Source: Hanleya hanleyi
Lineage: Eukaryota; Mollusca; Polyplacophora; Lepidopleurida; Hanleyidae
DNA length: 64,000 nt
Assembly (NCBI GenBank): GCA_036873755.1
Contig: JAVTVY010051535.1
Span: 186,001 to 250,000 of the forward strand
Direction of reading: 5' to 3'
Shown piece after piece: positions 1 to 12,039 of this stretch; positions within the stretch are counted from its first letter, which is position 1; the number at the start of each line of letters is the position of its first letter. Made by a program: the position numbers and the translations under genes. Below the pieces are notes generated by a model that was not told the DNA's origin, searched no databases, and was given only the letters and a program-made list of their open reading frames with translations.

Positions 1-138
1 CCAGTACAGAATAAAGAATATGTCCAGTTAAGATTCTTGACATAAAACCCCAAAGTTCCATGAGCATTAACATATAATGTGTTTCTAGAATTCACCCAAT
101 AAAGGGTAGAGTCCTATTCAATATCATGATATGCTCAC

Positions 139-216
139 CTCAAAACCTCGTTTGCCTCGCCACCAGATAGTGTCTTCAGCAGGGGGCATGTCAATCACAG
201 ACACAATGTCACCAAC
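139..216 (-). CDS. ARHGAP32/33: ARHGAP32/33-like RhoGAP, exon with second half of SH3 domain
   Basis: This is the last exon of the gene inside the window. It has 26 codons in phase 0 at both ends, an acceptor ending GAACAG and a donor GAG/GTGAGC. The peptide starts VGDIVSVIDMPP and contains a paired Trp (IWWRGKRGFE), the SH3 'WW' that packs against proline-rich ligands. This stretch is nearly identical to the SH3 of vertebrate ARHGAP32 and ARHGAP33. It follows the 998-1120 exon without a frame change. The last SH3 strand, the RhoGAP domain that would stimulate GTP hydrolysis on Cdc42/Rac-type GTPases, and the C-terminal tail must lie left of base 1. Family assignment is from recognised conserved motifs; the GTPase preference is family knowledge, not visible here. 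Confidence 0.93.
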
Positions 217-997
217 CTGTTCAATAGATAAATACTCTCTCATCAACATAAAGTACATACACCCAATAGTTCCCCATTGGTTGAAACACCATGTGTACAA
301 TGAAGTGATACAATAGTGGTGAATACGTCTTCCTCATAATGGTACCGTACTGATACCAGAGAGGACGACCACCACTAATGGTTCACTGTGGTACCAAAAT
401 AGAGAGGAATATTCACTGATACAGTACCATCACAGGTCTACACCAGTGTGTGGCTAATATCTCAGCCTTCACAATAAAAAAAAAAAAATCGCCTCAGAAA
501 ATATTATGTGGCATCTACATAACTCCCATTTAATTCAACACCATGTTAAAAATGGCTGAGGCGAACTGATTATGCCACAGCATGCACCTCAGCAATTGCC
601 AAAAGATGTGGCTAATTGTGAGGGCTGTATCTAATATCACTGCTTGAATCACTGTTAGAAAAGTTTTTATATCAGTTGGACATGCATCTGTTATATAGTC
701 ATCATTGGCCATGTTCATGAAATTGAAGAATGATTATGATATTGGAAAATCATCACAATATTGGACAATGATTATAATATTGGACAATCTTTAAGATATA
801 GGACAATCATTGTGATATTGCACAATCATTATGATATTGAAAAATCATTATGATATTGCACAATGAATATGATATAATTATCGGACAAACAATAAGATAT
901 TGTGCTTGATAACGCAGAAAAGTTTTTCTTGTGGGATTATAATCATTTTCACTTTTGATACCCGAACTGATCAGTTATTATGACACGTAACAGTTAC
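217..997 (-). other. Intron within SH3-coding region, with minisatellite
   Basis: This 781-bp intron lies between the two SH3 exons. It contains an A-rich run near 475-487 and a degenerate minisatellite at 731-900. Nothing else was recognised. Confidence 0.85.
731..900. repeat. Degenerate minisatellite, unit about 24 bp
   Basis: The motif TGATATTGGACAATCATTA recurs about seven times with substitutions (GGACAATC, GCACAATC, GAAAAATC variants). It is intronic and AT-rich. Confidence 0.75.
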
Positions 998-1120
998 CTC
1001 CAGTGAGATTTCATCAGCAGCCTGAGCAGTATAACGTTTAACAGCGTGTGCAGCAGCAATTGCAGGGGTATTGATACCGGAGTCATCCACAGCCAGAAGA
1101 CGATTCCCTCGATTGTCCAA
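998..1120 (-). CDS. ARHGAP32/33: ARHGAP32/33-like RhoGAP, exon joining PX to SH3
   Basis: The exon has 41 codons, phase 0 at both ends, an acceptor ending GTTTCAG and a donor GAG/GTAACT. The peptide begins LDNRGNRLL, which closes the PX-adjacent segment and continues the WLE of the previous exon. It runs through INTPAIAAAHAVKRYTAQ into ADEISLE. The AAHVIKRYTAQAPDEL-type stretch is the hallmark start of the SH3 domain in this family, where it replaces the usual ALYDY motif. The SH3 is therefore split across this exon and the one at 139-216. Both boundaries being phase 0 means the exon could be skipped without a frameshift, but doing so would destroy the SH3 fold. Confidence 0.95.
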
Positions 1121-1671
1121 CTGAAACACAATTATCTCAGATGTAAACACGTATCTTATGCCCCCTGAAACTCTCTTCCACAGAATCACTAAATAACTCC
1201 AACCTTAAACCCAGGAGACGTGTGATGGGAAAGTCTCTGTACCGAAGTCATATGCCCTGGATGTACGGTGAGAAACTTCAGACGTGCTGTCTTTGCATGA
1301 TGTCACTTGTTATACAATGGGTGGAACTGAGGTCAAATACATCGCGCATTGTGACCAGTTTGGAAATTAAGATCACAAATTATAGTTCCATTACTAAGTT
1401 ATGGAAGCAGGAAAAGGACCAAGAGTTCAGTATATCAGTGAAGAGCACTCAAGGAGTCCATAATTCAGATCTTTCAACTTACAATTTTTCCAAAGTGTGA
1501 GATTTGAGTGTATCTGCATGGAATATATAAGCCTCCGAATGCTGCAAATTTCTAGAGATCATTTCTTGCAATTGTTTGGTTCATCCCACAATGGAATCAG
1601 ACATGTGAACTGAAGCTTGTACACATTTCTCCAAGAGGATGAGCTGGACAACTAGAGACACCTCCACTCAC

Positions 1672-1755
1672 CTCAAGCCAGTTTAGTATTGGGCCACAGT
1701 TGATCATAGACCCAGCAATGAGAGAGAACCGTTCCATATACCGGCACAGAAGGCC
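1672..1755 (-). CDS. ARHGAP32/33: ARHGAP32/33-like RhoGAP, exon with end of PX domain
   Basis: The exon has 28 codons, phase 0 at both ends, an acceptor ending TTTTTACAG and a donor GAG/GTGAGT. The peptide begins GLLCRYMERFSLIAG and ends INCGPILNWLE. It corresponds to the last PX helix (leucine-rich, followed by a conserved N-C-G-P motif and a W-x-E) that joins PX to SH3 in ARHGAP32 and ARHGAP33. It reads directly from the 4658-4900 exon and into the 998-1120 exon. The Asn-Cys-Gly-Pro motif is conserved in the human proteins, which makes the orthology call much stronger than a generic PX match. Confidence 0.95.
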
Positions 1756-4657
1756 CTGTAAAAACTACACAAAAAGTCACAATTATTAGTTATATCAAAG
1801 ATTCTAAATACTGAAGCAGCTTCTGTAAATCAGCAAATGGTACTATTTCAGAATCTTGGAAATTCAAATTCTGTAGAGCTTAACACTCAATACAAAAGTA
1901 CCGTAAACAAGATATAATACAGAGAATATCTGTGAAATGTCAAAGTGGAGACGATGAAACTGTAGATGTTATCTAGTGGTGGAAAACAGACATTCCTTTC
2001 CTGAACTTTGTGCAAATGTATTATTGCATAGTAAGGCAGATGTTACATGTTAATCTAGGAGTTCACATTGTGATGGAAGGAGGGTAAAATCAGGCAACAA
2101 AACAGGTTTATCACAGAGGTCCAGTGAGACTTACCACTCCTGGACCAATACAGATAAATAGACCAGCTAGCTAGTAAAGTGACTAGTTCCTTCCTGGAGT
2201 GGACACAACTGTAGAGAGGTAAGAGTGATGATATGAGGCCAAGTCACCAGTACCTTTCTCTTACCTTTGTAATAAATACATTTGCGTCTCTTACTGAGTA
2301 CACTGATATGAAACGCCATCAACTTCACACATTATTCTGATCACGGAAATTAGTCGTCAATACTGGCGCATTGATGAAAGAATACTAATACATAACCGAG
2401 AAACAATACCAGTCCTGCTAGTAGTGAGAGTTAGGTCCATAAGCCAAGTGGTTCACTTGTTGTGTGTGGTAACTTCCTTTAACAGTCCGTAGTCTAACCC
2501 TCAGAGAAGTGACTCATATGTACCATCAACATTGGAGGCTGGATCGGAATACACTTATACAATGTGGGAGAAAATAAACATCTTACACCCAGTACCATCG
2601 AAATATGAGCATCTAAAATAGATCAGAAAAAAAAAATCTAGTTGGCCAAAAATTACTGGGTGACTGGAATTCTTTTGGGTTGAAATTGTTTATATTGTAA
2701 CTAAAATGTAAACTTCCAATGCTGGCCAAGAAGAGAAATTCTAAGCCATTGGACTTCGTCAGTTTCACCAGATCACATAAGAATCTAGTAGTAACACCAG
2801 CTTACAGTTAAGCCTGGGAAATTCAACAATTTTTATTTGTTTATCAATACACTTATATATATATGTATATTTAGGTGATATTTACAGGAAGTACTTCGTA
2901 CAAGGTCATGTGATGAAGTCCCAAATCTGACCGAAGACCAAAAATAGCGAGAGCGAGGGCTCTATTTTTTTAGGGGATGGCATATACATGTAATGCTGTT
3001 TGCTTCAAATTTTTCATCTCGTGTCAGTGTGCCAATAGAGATGTATTTAAGTATATGCTGGTATAAGGGGTGCGTACCACATGTTGACAGGAATACAATA
3101 GATATGAACAAACATTCTATACTGACTGAACAGATACTGGGGAAAATATGTTTATACAGAAGGACAATCAGGCAAACAGAAATTCCACTAGGTATCTGGG
3201 ACAGATTCAACACCCCCCCCCACCCCTTCCCCTCACACTTTCGTAGCACTCCTGCTTAACTTTCCTCAATTCCCCCTATCAGATTGCAGTATCAACTCAG
3301 TGTACAATGTTATAACCATGTCAATAATCACAGTGTGATGGGGTGCTCTGTAGCAACTACTAACGACACAATTGTAGCAATTTCGACAATTGCATCATTA
3401 GTAGTTGTCAGGTAGGGAGGTAGCGAGCTTGTTGAAACTTATTGTCCAACTGGGAACCAGTAATTATTTGAGGTAAAAATATATAAACACATGATGTATG
3501 ACTAAATCTTTGATATACTTGCAATAGCAACCACTAATGACCCAATTGTCGTAATTGTGTCATTAGTGGTGAACTCTGCATGCAGAGTTGCCTGCTAATG
3601 ACGCAATTACGACATTAGCTGGCGACCTGACAACTGCTAATGACACAATTGTCTCAACTGTGACAATTGTGTCAGTAGTAGCTGCTACAGGGCCCAAGTA
3701 CATCCATCAATACATCCATCCACTAATATAAGGATGCCGATCTATGGAGGACAATATCCATTATAGTCTAAGTTATAATGAGGGACCGGCAGACCAAGGA
3801 AGGCTTTGTCGGCCATATGACAGACTCAGAAATGAAGGTTGGAAAAGGCTGCAAATTCCCATACCTGTATACATATCTTTCTATACATTGGTTCATTTCA
3901 CCCACCAAATAGTTGTAGTCCTATTCTAATTGATTTCATCCTAGTTTGGTTTGGTTGGTTTACTTTTAGGCACTCCATTGTGGTATGACGGGCACTGGTC
4001 ATGCAAATCATGTTGTGTTACCCATTACCCCCAAACCCTTAATTGTGGTCTAGTCCTTGGGCAGACATACACAAAGACCATACATATTTATCATAGTTTA
4101 TGGGCTAGAGCACCGTACTTGATTGTGTGACCACAGCTGGCTTCAGCATGCTGTCTGAACCTGGCACTAGGCCTGGCTAACTGGAAGTTCTGCTCTTGAC
4201 AGCCCAGCTCAGTTAAATATATAGGAAACTGATACTTCAACACACATAAACAGACCAGCTACAACTGCAGGAAACAAATCTATTAAACACTTCTACAGAT
4301 TGCCCACATAGTACATACATGTACACCACAACCCTTTTAAGGAATCACTCCACACTGGCTCTCTTCCTCTATAAAAATATATACAGTCTGATAAGACAAA
4401 GGCTTGAGCCATGAACATGTATTATGGTACAATGACATTAGAACTGAATACAACCCCATAGCACTCCTCCGAGAAATCCTGTTCTGTTTAAGAACCGTTG
4501 AATAACAGGATAACAGACTGAACTTATAAACAGACGCACACAAACTCCACACAAACTCGGGGTAAATCGGACCATGTGGTTTCTAATATGTCTGAGCTGA
4601 GATTTGTAGTAATTCTAGTGCGTTAGATAAGAGACTGGGGAGAATGAATAACTGTAC
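1756..4657 (-). other. Intron inside PX-coding region
   Basis: This 2.9-kb intron lies between the 4658-4900 and 1672-1755 exons. It contains the palindrome cluster at 3352-3690 and a C-rich run near 3211-3232. ORFs on both strands at 2962-3259 are mutually antisense and show no domain; they are not annotated. Confidence 0.85.
3352..3690. repeat. Cluster of four related palindromes
   Basis: Inverted repeats are built on the word CTAATGACACAATTGT. The first spans 3352-3409. The second (3530-3570) has a 12-bp perfect stem ACCACTAATGAC. The third (about 3592-3632) is weaker. The fourth (3641-3674) has TGACACAATTGT against ACAATTGTGTCA. Between the second and third lies an 18-bp perfect palindrome AACTCTGCATGCAGAGTT (3572-3589). 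The arms are related, so this looks like repeated insertion or amplification of one palindromic unit. Confidence 0.75.
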
Positions 4658-4900
4658 CTCGCCATTGTTGTCAGTCTGTGCCCACTCTCTCTGCAGCTCC
4701 GGTAAATGAGAGAACTTCCTGTCGTAGATACACTTGTGCAATTGTCGGTCAAACTGGCGGAAGTTCTCGTATGTGCGCTGTATGCTCCAGCAGACTCTCT
4801 CCCCAGAGGTCACACGTAAGGTGAACTGCTGTTCCAGGATCTCCCCCTCCTCATTGTGGCGATAACTCTCGTCAGTCGGCTCCCCGCTGAGACAGCATAC
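4658..4900 (-). CDS. ARHGAP32/33: ARHGAP32/33-like RhoGAP, main PX-domain exon
   Basis: This is the largest coding exon here, with 81 codons and phase 0 at both ends. The acceptor ends TCTGTAG and the donor is GAG/GTACAG. It encodes the core of the phox-homology domain: strands around residues 121-160 of the joined protein, then QRTYENFRQFDRQLHKCIYD. The R-x-Y-x-x-F pattern (R162, Y164, F167) is the PX counterpart of the phosphoinositide-contacting Arg-Arg-Tyr motif. The following CIYDRKFSHLPEL is very close to the CIYDRRFSQL of the vertebrate proteins. The inferred role is membrane or phosphoinositide targeting of the GAP. The loop between the strands is acidic and unlike the vertebrate loop, as expected for this variable region. 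Confidence 0.96.
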
Positions 4901-5729
4901 CTACAGACAACAACATGAGAGAGACACTTCAATACACAAGGGTACATACATTCTCTCAGTAAGATTTCCATCAATCAACACTACCCATGTGAAAACAGAA
5001 TAACATGGCAAACGGAGTGGGTTTTTTAGGAGATAAGATCTGGAATGATATCCCCCTAGCTTTCAGACAAGCAGAAAATCTAAAAAATATTAAACGTTTG
5101 ATAAAACAACTGGAGTGGACCCAATTGTAAACGTAGTTTGTACCATTTGTCTCTCTCGGTTTCTATCACCTGACTATACATACCATGCCGTATATATAAC
5201 TACAGTGAGACAGATGGACAGGTCAAACACTATATGCCTCAGAGACATAAAAAAAAAGCATAAAAAAAAAAAAAAAAAAAAAAAAAGGCTGAATAACGTT
5301 CTTTTCTAACATCTTGTATAGCAGCCCAATTATTGGAATCTAAATTCTGTTTTTTATATTGATCTATTTATTCGAGTCCACTATCAACAAAGACGAGCTG
5401 TTTTGTATTATTTATTCAACTTTCCATTCTAATAAATTTGATCGCCCCAATATTTTGGGGTGAGAAAATGCTGTTCATGTGGTTGAATAATTGGAGCATT
5501 TATCATTTCTTACCGATTAAACTAGGACACCGCGCATATCCTCAACTGACTGTTGGTTAGAAGAGATTTCACAAGCAAAAAACTTGATGATTATGCTGAA
5601 TAGTACCGCAATTCAAGAGTGAGAGAATTAAAGCATATACGTAGTTTGGACTATACGGAAAAAAAAATAAAATCTATTTTCTGGTAATCCTATAATTAAT
5701 AATTCCTGTGAGTGAAGAGACACTGTTAC
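4901..5729 (-). other. Intron before the main PX exon
   Basis: This 829-bp intron contains a poly-A tract at 5250-5286 and a dispersed repeat with ATTTGATCGCCCC at about 5400-5510. No gene was seen. Confidence 0.8.
5250..5286. repeat. Poly-A tract
   Basis: Two A runs (9 and about 26) are separated by GCAT. It could be the tail of a degraded retroelement, but no body was recognised next to it. Confidence 0.8.
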
Positions 5730-5814
5730 CTGTATAGGACTCAGCTCTACAAAGTCATAGTGAAAGTGGGCACACTCTGTTAACTTTGGAAACCTTGTCG
5801 TACCATCGAATATA
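5730..5814 (-). CDS. ARHGAP32/33: ARHGAP32/33-like RhoGAP, exon opening the PX region
   Basis: The 85-bp exon enters one base before a codon boundary, completing the Ser codon begun in the exon at 6536-6621, and leaves in phase 0. The acceptor ends TATTTTGCAG and the donor is CAG/GTAACA. The peptide contains FPKLTECAHFHYDFVEL. The FP-(K/R)-(L/M)-A-(E/D)-CAHFHYE motif is diagnostic of ARHGAP32/33 and is not found in ordinary sorting nexins. It ends SPIQ, matching the G-(S/H)-IQL strand of the vertebrate proteins. Together with the neighbouring exons this fixes both gene identity and strand. Confidence 0.96.
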
Positions 5815-6036
5815 CTGCAAAATACCACAAAACACAATTCAATATTTCATTTTCATATGACAATACGACTGTACCAGTACCATGTTATGTCAAACAAACA
5901 TGTGAACCTTCTCCAGTCTATTGATTAACGTTTCGAGGTGGTCATGGACAAACAGCTATCAGAAAACTGGATTACTATGAGAAAGTATGTCAAAGTGAGA
6001 TTAAAATACATTGAAACCTGTGAATACTGACACATG

Positions 6037-6244
6037 CAGGGCTTCGTTTTTAGCGAGAGTGATAGCTCACCTGAGTGTAAACACTCGCGTAATTCATGTC
6101 AGAGTAATTTTTAGCTCACGTAAACTGTCACATTTTACTTTGTATTATATTTCGACCACTCACCTGACTTTCAGATACCCTCTCCTAAATATTTTGACGT
6201 GAGCTATTTTGAACTCGGGCACTAATTCTAAACACGAAACCCTG
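6037..6244. mobile_element. MITE with CAGGG...CCCTG ends
   Basis: The 208-bp element has imperfect terminal inverted repeats: left CAGGGCTTCGTTTTTAG, right (complement) CAGGGTTTCGTGTTTAG. The inverted similarity continues inward around GTGAGCTA/TAGCTCAC. Flanks are ACATG and ACGTG, a probable 5-bp target duplication with one change. The end resembles that of the 2.76-kb element at 55747. It sits in the intron just upstream of the 5730-5814 exon. Confidence 0.7.
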
Positions 6245-6535
6245 ACGTGTAAACCCACCAATCTCTGAATCCTGACATTAATCACGGTTTCAATGCTTAA
6301 ATTTAAAGTATTATGAACCTTGATAAACCAGAACCTTGTCAAAATAGACACTATAATCTGGTCTCAAGCAATGTATACGATTTATTAAAATAGTAGAAGA
6401 ATTTTACAATTATTTTTTTACAAAATATAATGGTGTAAACTTTAACAGTTAAAAAAAATCAGGTATTTAAGGAATGAACTGAATGCCTGCTATTAATTAG
6501 GACCAAGAAGAGAGAGAGGAATTAATTAGAAATAC

Positions 6536-6621
6536 CTGGAGCGATGTCTGAACCTCATGGTGGTAACGCTGTGTCTGGAGTCCAGGCTGTCCGTGCTGTC
6601 ATATATCGGCAGGATACCATG
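6536..6621 (-). CDS. ARHGAP32/33: ARHGAP32/33-like RhoGAP, N-terminal exon with STDSLD motif
   Basis: The 86-bp exon starts in phase 0 and ends after two bases of a Ser codon. The acceptor ends GTTATTTCAG and the donor is CCAG/GTATTT. The peptide HGILPIYDSTDSLDSRHS, followed by VTTMRFRHRSS, is rich in Ser, Thr and Arg. The STDSLD core matches the very N-terminus of human ARHGAP33 (which starts M-V-A-R-STDSLD), so this exon marks where the conserved protein begins. It is probably a disordered phosphorylatable linker before the PX domain; that role is inferred. Confidence 0.9.
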
Positions 6622-9600
6622 CTGAAATAACAGAAAAATAACACATTACCGCATCCAATCTCAGCAATACACAAGCCAGACTACATCAAACAATTAGTCA
6701 AGTTGAGATACATGTAAATTTGGAGGATAAATCAGTCAGTACTCACTGTTATATCCTTATCTATATCAATCTCTATCTGTGCACATGTGTCTAATCAATT
6801 ATATATTTCTACAGCACAGATCCCCACATTCTCATCAGTCATGACATGAGATTGTACTTGTATACTTCCTACTGTCAGATATACTCTCTGATTGCATTGG
6901 GGTTGAAATCACTGCATGCAGATTTTGTGCACATGAATCTTGTAAACAGAGCGGAGTGGGCTCCTCAAGTCACAGTTAAACAAGACGTTGTATCGTGTGT
7001 TCTTGTGTAACAATTCAGCATAACACTTGTTAATTATTGTAGAAGATATACTGGATGCATTTCTCATCTCTCTCATATACGGAGACATGCTCCCTGTGTC
7101 GATCAAAATCGATACAGACCGAAGGCGCATGTGTGCCACGCTTTTTTGCACAGTACCGTCAGAGGGTGTTACATTGATGTTTAGGAGGTTACAAACTCGG
7201 ACAATGGAAGAACGAGATTCCCAGTGAATGATAATTGCATCCACGAAAGCTGAAACAAAATATATCCTTAGAACAAAGAGCCATTCCATCCACCTCAATC
7301 TATCTAAATGTGTACATGTACAACATGAATTATATGTAAATCATTCGCCATGAAGGCACACTCAACTATATTGTAGTAATCTCCCATGAAAGATTGCCGG
7401 CATCGACTGAAACGGTTCCGATACTGAAGAGAGATTCCTACAGATCGATTCTGAAGTCAATTCCCAGAAGTTCTCTTTCCAATGAAAAATCCTGATAATG
7501 TAAAACTTGCATCACGTTCACGAAAATAATCCACTGCTTAACAGAGTAGAAAATAAGGTTCATTTCACCCCAACCAGAGCATAGGCCCGAGAGAGCCAAG
7601 CTGCAGTTCTAAACTGTTAGGCAAGTGTTTATAAAATGTGCAGTAAGAGGAGGTCTGTTTGTAATCAGTGAGTTCATCAAGGTTCACCAGATAGGAACTT
7701 ATACACAGATATTTGAAACTTTTCAGACATGGATAATTAGTTTTTAGTTTCAGTTCCCTTTAAAACACTTATGGCCAGGAGTATAAGATGTGATGCTTTG
7801 ATAATACTAAATGGTTTGATTGAATCTACAATGATCTAGACTACTGTACAAAATAGTATATAGAGAGGGCAGTGAACATTTTTCCATAGTTCCTCACAAA
7901 AGCAGCCATGGGGTATATTCTTGAGTCAACAAAGTCGTCGCCATTGAAGCCCCGGAATATACATCAATTTTTTATTCAAGTCTGGTAAATGTCACTGCTG
8001 TATGTGTATAGCTCACATCAGTCAATTTTGCAATGGTGCAAGTTGACCTAGTTACGAACGCAACTTGTGGAATGTAAAAAATCGAAAGTGTCTCTCATTG
8101 AAAATGACAGCTGTTGTTGTGCTATGAGATGATGCAATGTTATGTTCTCAGAAATAGAGCAAAAATATTTAGTAAATTTAATCCAGAACATTTGAAGTGC
8201 ATGCTTATGCAAAAAGCAGGTAATAATTCTCTTTCAAATTTTATCTGCCAAGTCTTGTTTCTGCTACACCAGTTGAAAACTCACAATTGAGGGAGTTAAA
8301 TTTGTAACCTGTGGAGTACGGTAATTCCCCACAGAGGAGTGATCGATTTATTGCAAATGATTGAAAGGTGTCAATTCCCAAAAGTCGGTTATTCAGCTAA
8401 TGAATCAGCGGCAGTTTTGAAAACTCTGTCAGTATATAAACGAGTTGTCTGAAATTCTATTCAAGTGGCCAGGGGTTTGATTAAATACAATTAGCTAATT
8501 GGATGTTGCAAATACTCGAGCCTATGGTCCCATACCTTGATGACATATTATATATCTCTCGGTCACGTGATGAATTGTATTTCCATTCATCTGTATGATA
8601 CGTGAACACTCATCCAGAAATCTAACATGGATTGTGTAACACAAAACCAATTAAATTGTCATTGTCAACGCAAAGTACATGTCACGCAAGGCGTGAAGGC
8701 CTATATGTAACCCGATACACCAAATTAAAGTTTGCTCTTCAGACTGTGCCAGCTTAGCTCAAGGACCTCGGGCTGGCAATGAAGTTGATGTCATGTTACA
8801 CTAAGGAGGTGACCGGCTAATTGAATTGTATAACCATGCCCACCTGGCATTTAATTGCCATGGATGTTGGAGACCTGCATTTCATCAAGGGATAGAAGTG
8901 GTATTTTATTGTCATGGATGTAGGGGGCCTATGTCATCAGGCTTCAGGACCATTGAGCTGAATTACCCCATTATCCCTCGGACAACTGTGGCTAAACGTT
9001 TATTTTGCCAACAAAGACAACAGAGTAGTCTCCCTTTACCAAAACGTAATGGCAACCACATGCGACAGTCTTGTAAATCCTTTCCTAGATTAGAGAAGTT
9101 CCAGACTTCATTAAACAGTTGCAAGTTCATATGAATAGTGTGTGATAGGTCTAGACATGTAACATATGGTCTTACATCAATCACTGTTATTTTTTCCACT
9201 GCCACCGACACGTCAACAAGGGCACATTTAGCCCGAGTGTGATAATTTTTTCTTTACAAACAGGATCTACTGAAAATCGGGGGTATGAATTATTACAACT
9301 TCCGATCATATTTTTCTCCAAAAATCGTGGGTGATCGATTTTCGATAGGGTAATCGATTTATTAGAGAAATTACCCTCACATGTAATGCTCTAAGTCTGT
9401 GGAATTAATTGATCCCAATACGACCGACGACTAATCATCTGGCATTTGTGATACAGGTTCGCTTCTGACCCAGCAGATATTTCGAAGCGAATGTGTAACT
9501 TTGAATACAATTGCTTTGAGACGAGACGATGGCAATATCGAAAGATGTACCTAATTGATCAACCTAAATTAACCAGCCTGTAACTGATCTCAATATACTT

Positions 9601-11033
9601 CCATGTTTGAAGTCATGTGGTTCATTATTCAATTTAATGATTGGACAAGAAATCACAGATTGGTGAAAATCCAACATGGCGGCAATGGTTAATCCAAGAT
9701 GGTACATGTAACAGCAACCATATTGGATTACACATTTCACTACTTCCATCCTCTTACTGATACATGTACCAAGTCTTTCCTTCCTGAATTCATTCTCTTG
9801 CATCATTTCAAGGAATTCATCGGACACCCAAGCGGAGGCCAGGAATCCAAGATTCCAATATATTTTTAGCTTTTATTTTCTGAGGGTAACAAATGTCAAT
9901 ACATTTACTCTGTCAGTAACAATACTTTTTTTCCCTTCTTCCATTCAATTTGGCAACTCTTCTATCATGTTTCTGGAAATCAAATACTCTCACCCCCTAC
10001 TGATTTCAAGATAGCTACTGATATGAAGGCGCTCTTCAAGAAACTAGGTTTTTGTAAGTAAACAAACCCTCAATATTTGAGATGGCAGCTTTATATTTAC
10101 CTCAATTCCTACAATCTGACATGATGCACCTGGTCGTAGGTACAGATGCACTGCTGAGTAAACAACAACTCACACGATTAACTGACGCAGACTAAGACTG
10201 CCAGGCACCTTATGCCACTACTGAGTCACAAATTTACAAATCAACACCAATAGCCACGTTAATTGTTATAACATCCAAAGGCAGATCTACATAATACATG
10301 TAACTTATTATTTTCAAAGTTCCTCGATTCAAAACTGGGCACTTGGACCCCTTGAATCTAGAAGGTTTAACAAGGCAGATGTGGACATCCCATTTCAAGC
10401 ATTTTAGCAGGAAAAAATGGCTTATACGACGATGCCTACAGTGTCTGTCCCCTTGTAAAATGCAGTTTCACTTTCTATTCCCATTACCCTTCTCCAATTA
10501 ATAATGAACTTGAATAACTATATGATAATTATTCAGGAACATCTATACGTTAATCTTCATCAGTCTTTATGTTAATTTACTTTGGATGATTGAGTTTGTA
10601 AGCAAATGCATGTACATGTAGGCTACATGTGTGTGCAGCAGTTTCACATAGTTACAGTAACGCATGATGTCTCATGGTACGTTATATATTACCTGTACAA
10701 ATCATTTGCGAAATTGTGAAAATAATAGTTAACATGAATTGCACAAAGCACTGAGAATATGTCAACTTTGAACAGGGTTCATAAAATCTGGGTTTTCCAA
10801 TATATAGATTTATGTAATCAGATAACAGCCTGACTTCGCACAGCAGGGCATGATCTGCTGCGAGCTTGGCCTGTAAATGTCTTGGTACATGTACTGGATT
10901 TTTGTTTTCCCTTATGCTTCAACATGGAGCAATATATAGCAATATCTGATGTATTTTCCAGTTAAAGATGCCAAAGTATTCCCTAAGATAAGCATATTAG
11001 TCCTTTCTTCAAACAGGTCATATAATATGGTAA

Positions 11034-11467
11034 CGCCCGGCGCATGAGACAGCTATCCCCCGAGCCAACAACCTGTTAGCCTCAGGAGATAGCTCTCATG
11101 TGTGGGCAGTTTTTGGTGAGTTTTCGTTTCACAAGTCTTGCCTTGCCAGGCGAAACCCTCACTGTTTGTGACGAACGCGAGGTAACAGCTCAGCCATTTT
11201 ATTCGACCCGCCAGTGAAATGCTTGTTATATTCATCTGACTTGTACATATGGCTGTTCAAAATGGCCAGGTCAGGTCACATGAAAGATCACATGATCTCG
11301 AAAAAGGTGTCCCGCAGTAACTGAAATCAGTTCCACGTGAACTGGAATCAATTCGGTTAACCTTCCTCCCCCCTTCCAGTACACTGAAACCACACGAGAG
11401 CTATCCCCTGAGACAACACGCACTTGGAGACAATGGCTGAGGTTATAGCTCTCATGTGCGCCAGGCT
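11034..11467. mobile_element. TIR element, AGAGCTATCCCC family
   Basis: The left end reads GCCCGGCGCATGAGACAGCT and the right-end complement reads GCCTGGCGCACATGAGAGCT. Internal copies of the same motif lie at about 11085-11108 and 11393-11415, suggesting a composite or tandemly rearranged element. A partial relative is at 38038-38225 (GCCTGGCGCACACGAGAGC), sharing further internal words such as CCAGTGAAATGC and TGTTCAAAATG. Confidence 0.7.
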
Positions 11468-11744
11468 TTATAATAATTTGGTATTGGGGCCGGTTTCAGG
11501 GGCTGATGGATTTTGGTACCATGGTCTAAACTTTGGTTCATGCAATTTGTCACGAGAATTGGATAATGTTACGCTGCAGTTCTACTGAACGGAGATCGTT
11601 GGAATATTACATGTATACACTGAATATGCAGGAACCAAAGAAGAACTCAAGCATGCAGCCAGGCCAGGGTTTGTTATGTCTGTAATCTAGATACATGGTA
11701 TCATATTGAACGAATAATGTAAAACAGATCTGATTTGACCGAAG

Positions 11745-11905
11745 GCGAGGTCATTGTGTTAGCTGGAGACCCGTCCACCTGTTCATTGGACAGGTAAAAA
11801 TTGGACAATTTAACATGGGAGAGATAAGAGAAATAGGGAATTAGCCTGTCCAAATCTAGCAAAAATATGATATTTGGACAGGCAAATTTTATATCCTGAC
11901 TAAAA
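11745..11905. repeat. Dispersed repeat with CCTGTCCAA/TTGGACAGG arms
   Basis: The segment from GTTAGCTGGAGACCCGTCC to TTTGGACAGGCAAATT carries several inverted copies of CCTGTCCAA. Its left part is found in opposite orientation at about 53868-53908 (GCCTGTCCAATAGACAGGTGG). Confidence 0.6.
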
Positions 11906-11942
11906 CCTCGGGTGAGGTTGAAGATATGTAACAACTACTTAC

Positions 11943-12039
11943 TTTGGAGTAGAACTGACTGGAGCCCACTTCTGCCTTGGTCGTGCCGCTGGCGGACTTC
12001 CTGTACCGTAATTCATCCTCACTCTCTGCTCGGGCACTC
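11943..12039 (-). CDS. ARHGAP32/33: ARHGAP32/33-like RhoGAP, N-terminal linker exon
   Basis: The 97-bp exon completes a split Arg codon (AG from the 18-kb exon plus G) and ends in phase 0. The acceptor ends TTTACCTTCAG and the donor is AAA/GTAAGT, a near-perfect consensus. The peptide SARAESEDELRYRKSASGTT, continuing KAEVGSSQFYSK, is hydrophilic with no recognisable domain. Support comes from strong splice sites, an open frame only in the phase that fits both neighbours, and its position directly before the STDSLD exon. The sequence itself is not conserved with vertebrates as far as can be judged by eye. Confidence 0.82.

Larger units (their letters stand above)
6622..11942 (-). other. 5.3-kb intron with scattered repeats
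   Basis: The intron holds a short repeat at 6861-6905 (second copy at 52396), a dispersed repeat with GTGATCGATTTTCG at 9280-9380, the MITE at 11034-11467 and a repeat at 11745-11905. The 129-codon frame at 6909-7298 (minus) has no convincing domain. Long parts such as 7300-9270 show nothing recognisable. Confidence 0.75.

Noticed and set aside
6909..7298. 129-codon minus-strand frame with ILIDTGS, reminiscent of a retroviral-type aspartic protease motif.
   Set aside because: There is no flanking gag, RT or zinc knuckle and the residues after DTGS do not fit a protease. A four-residue match is expected by chance.
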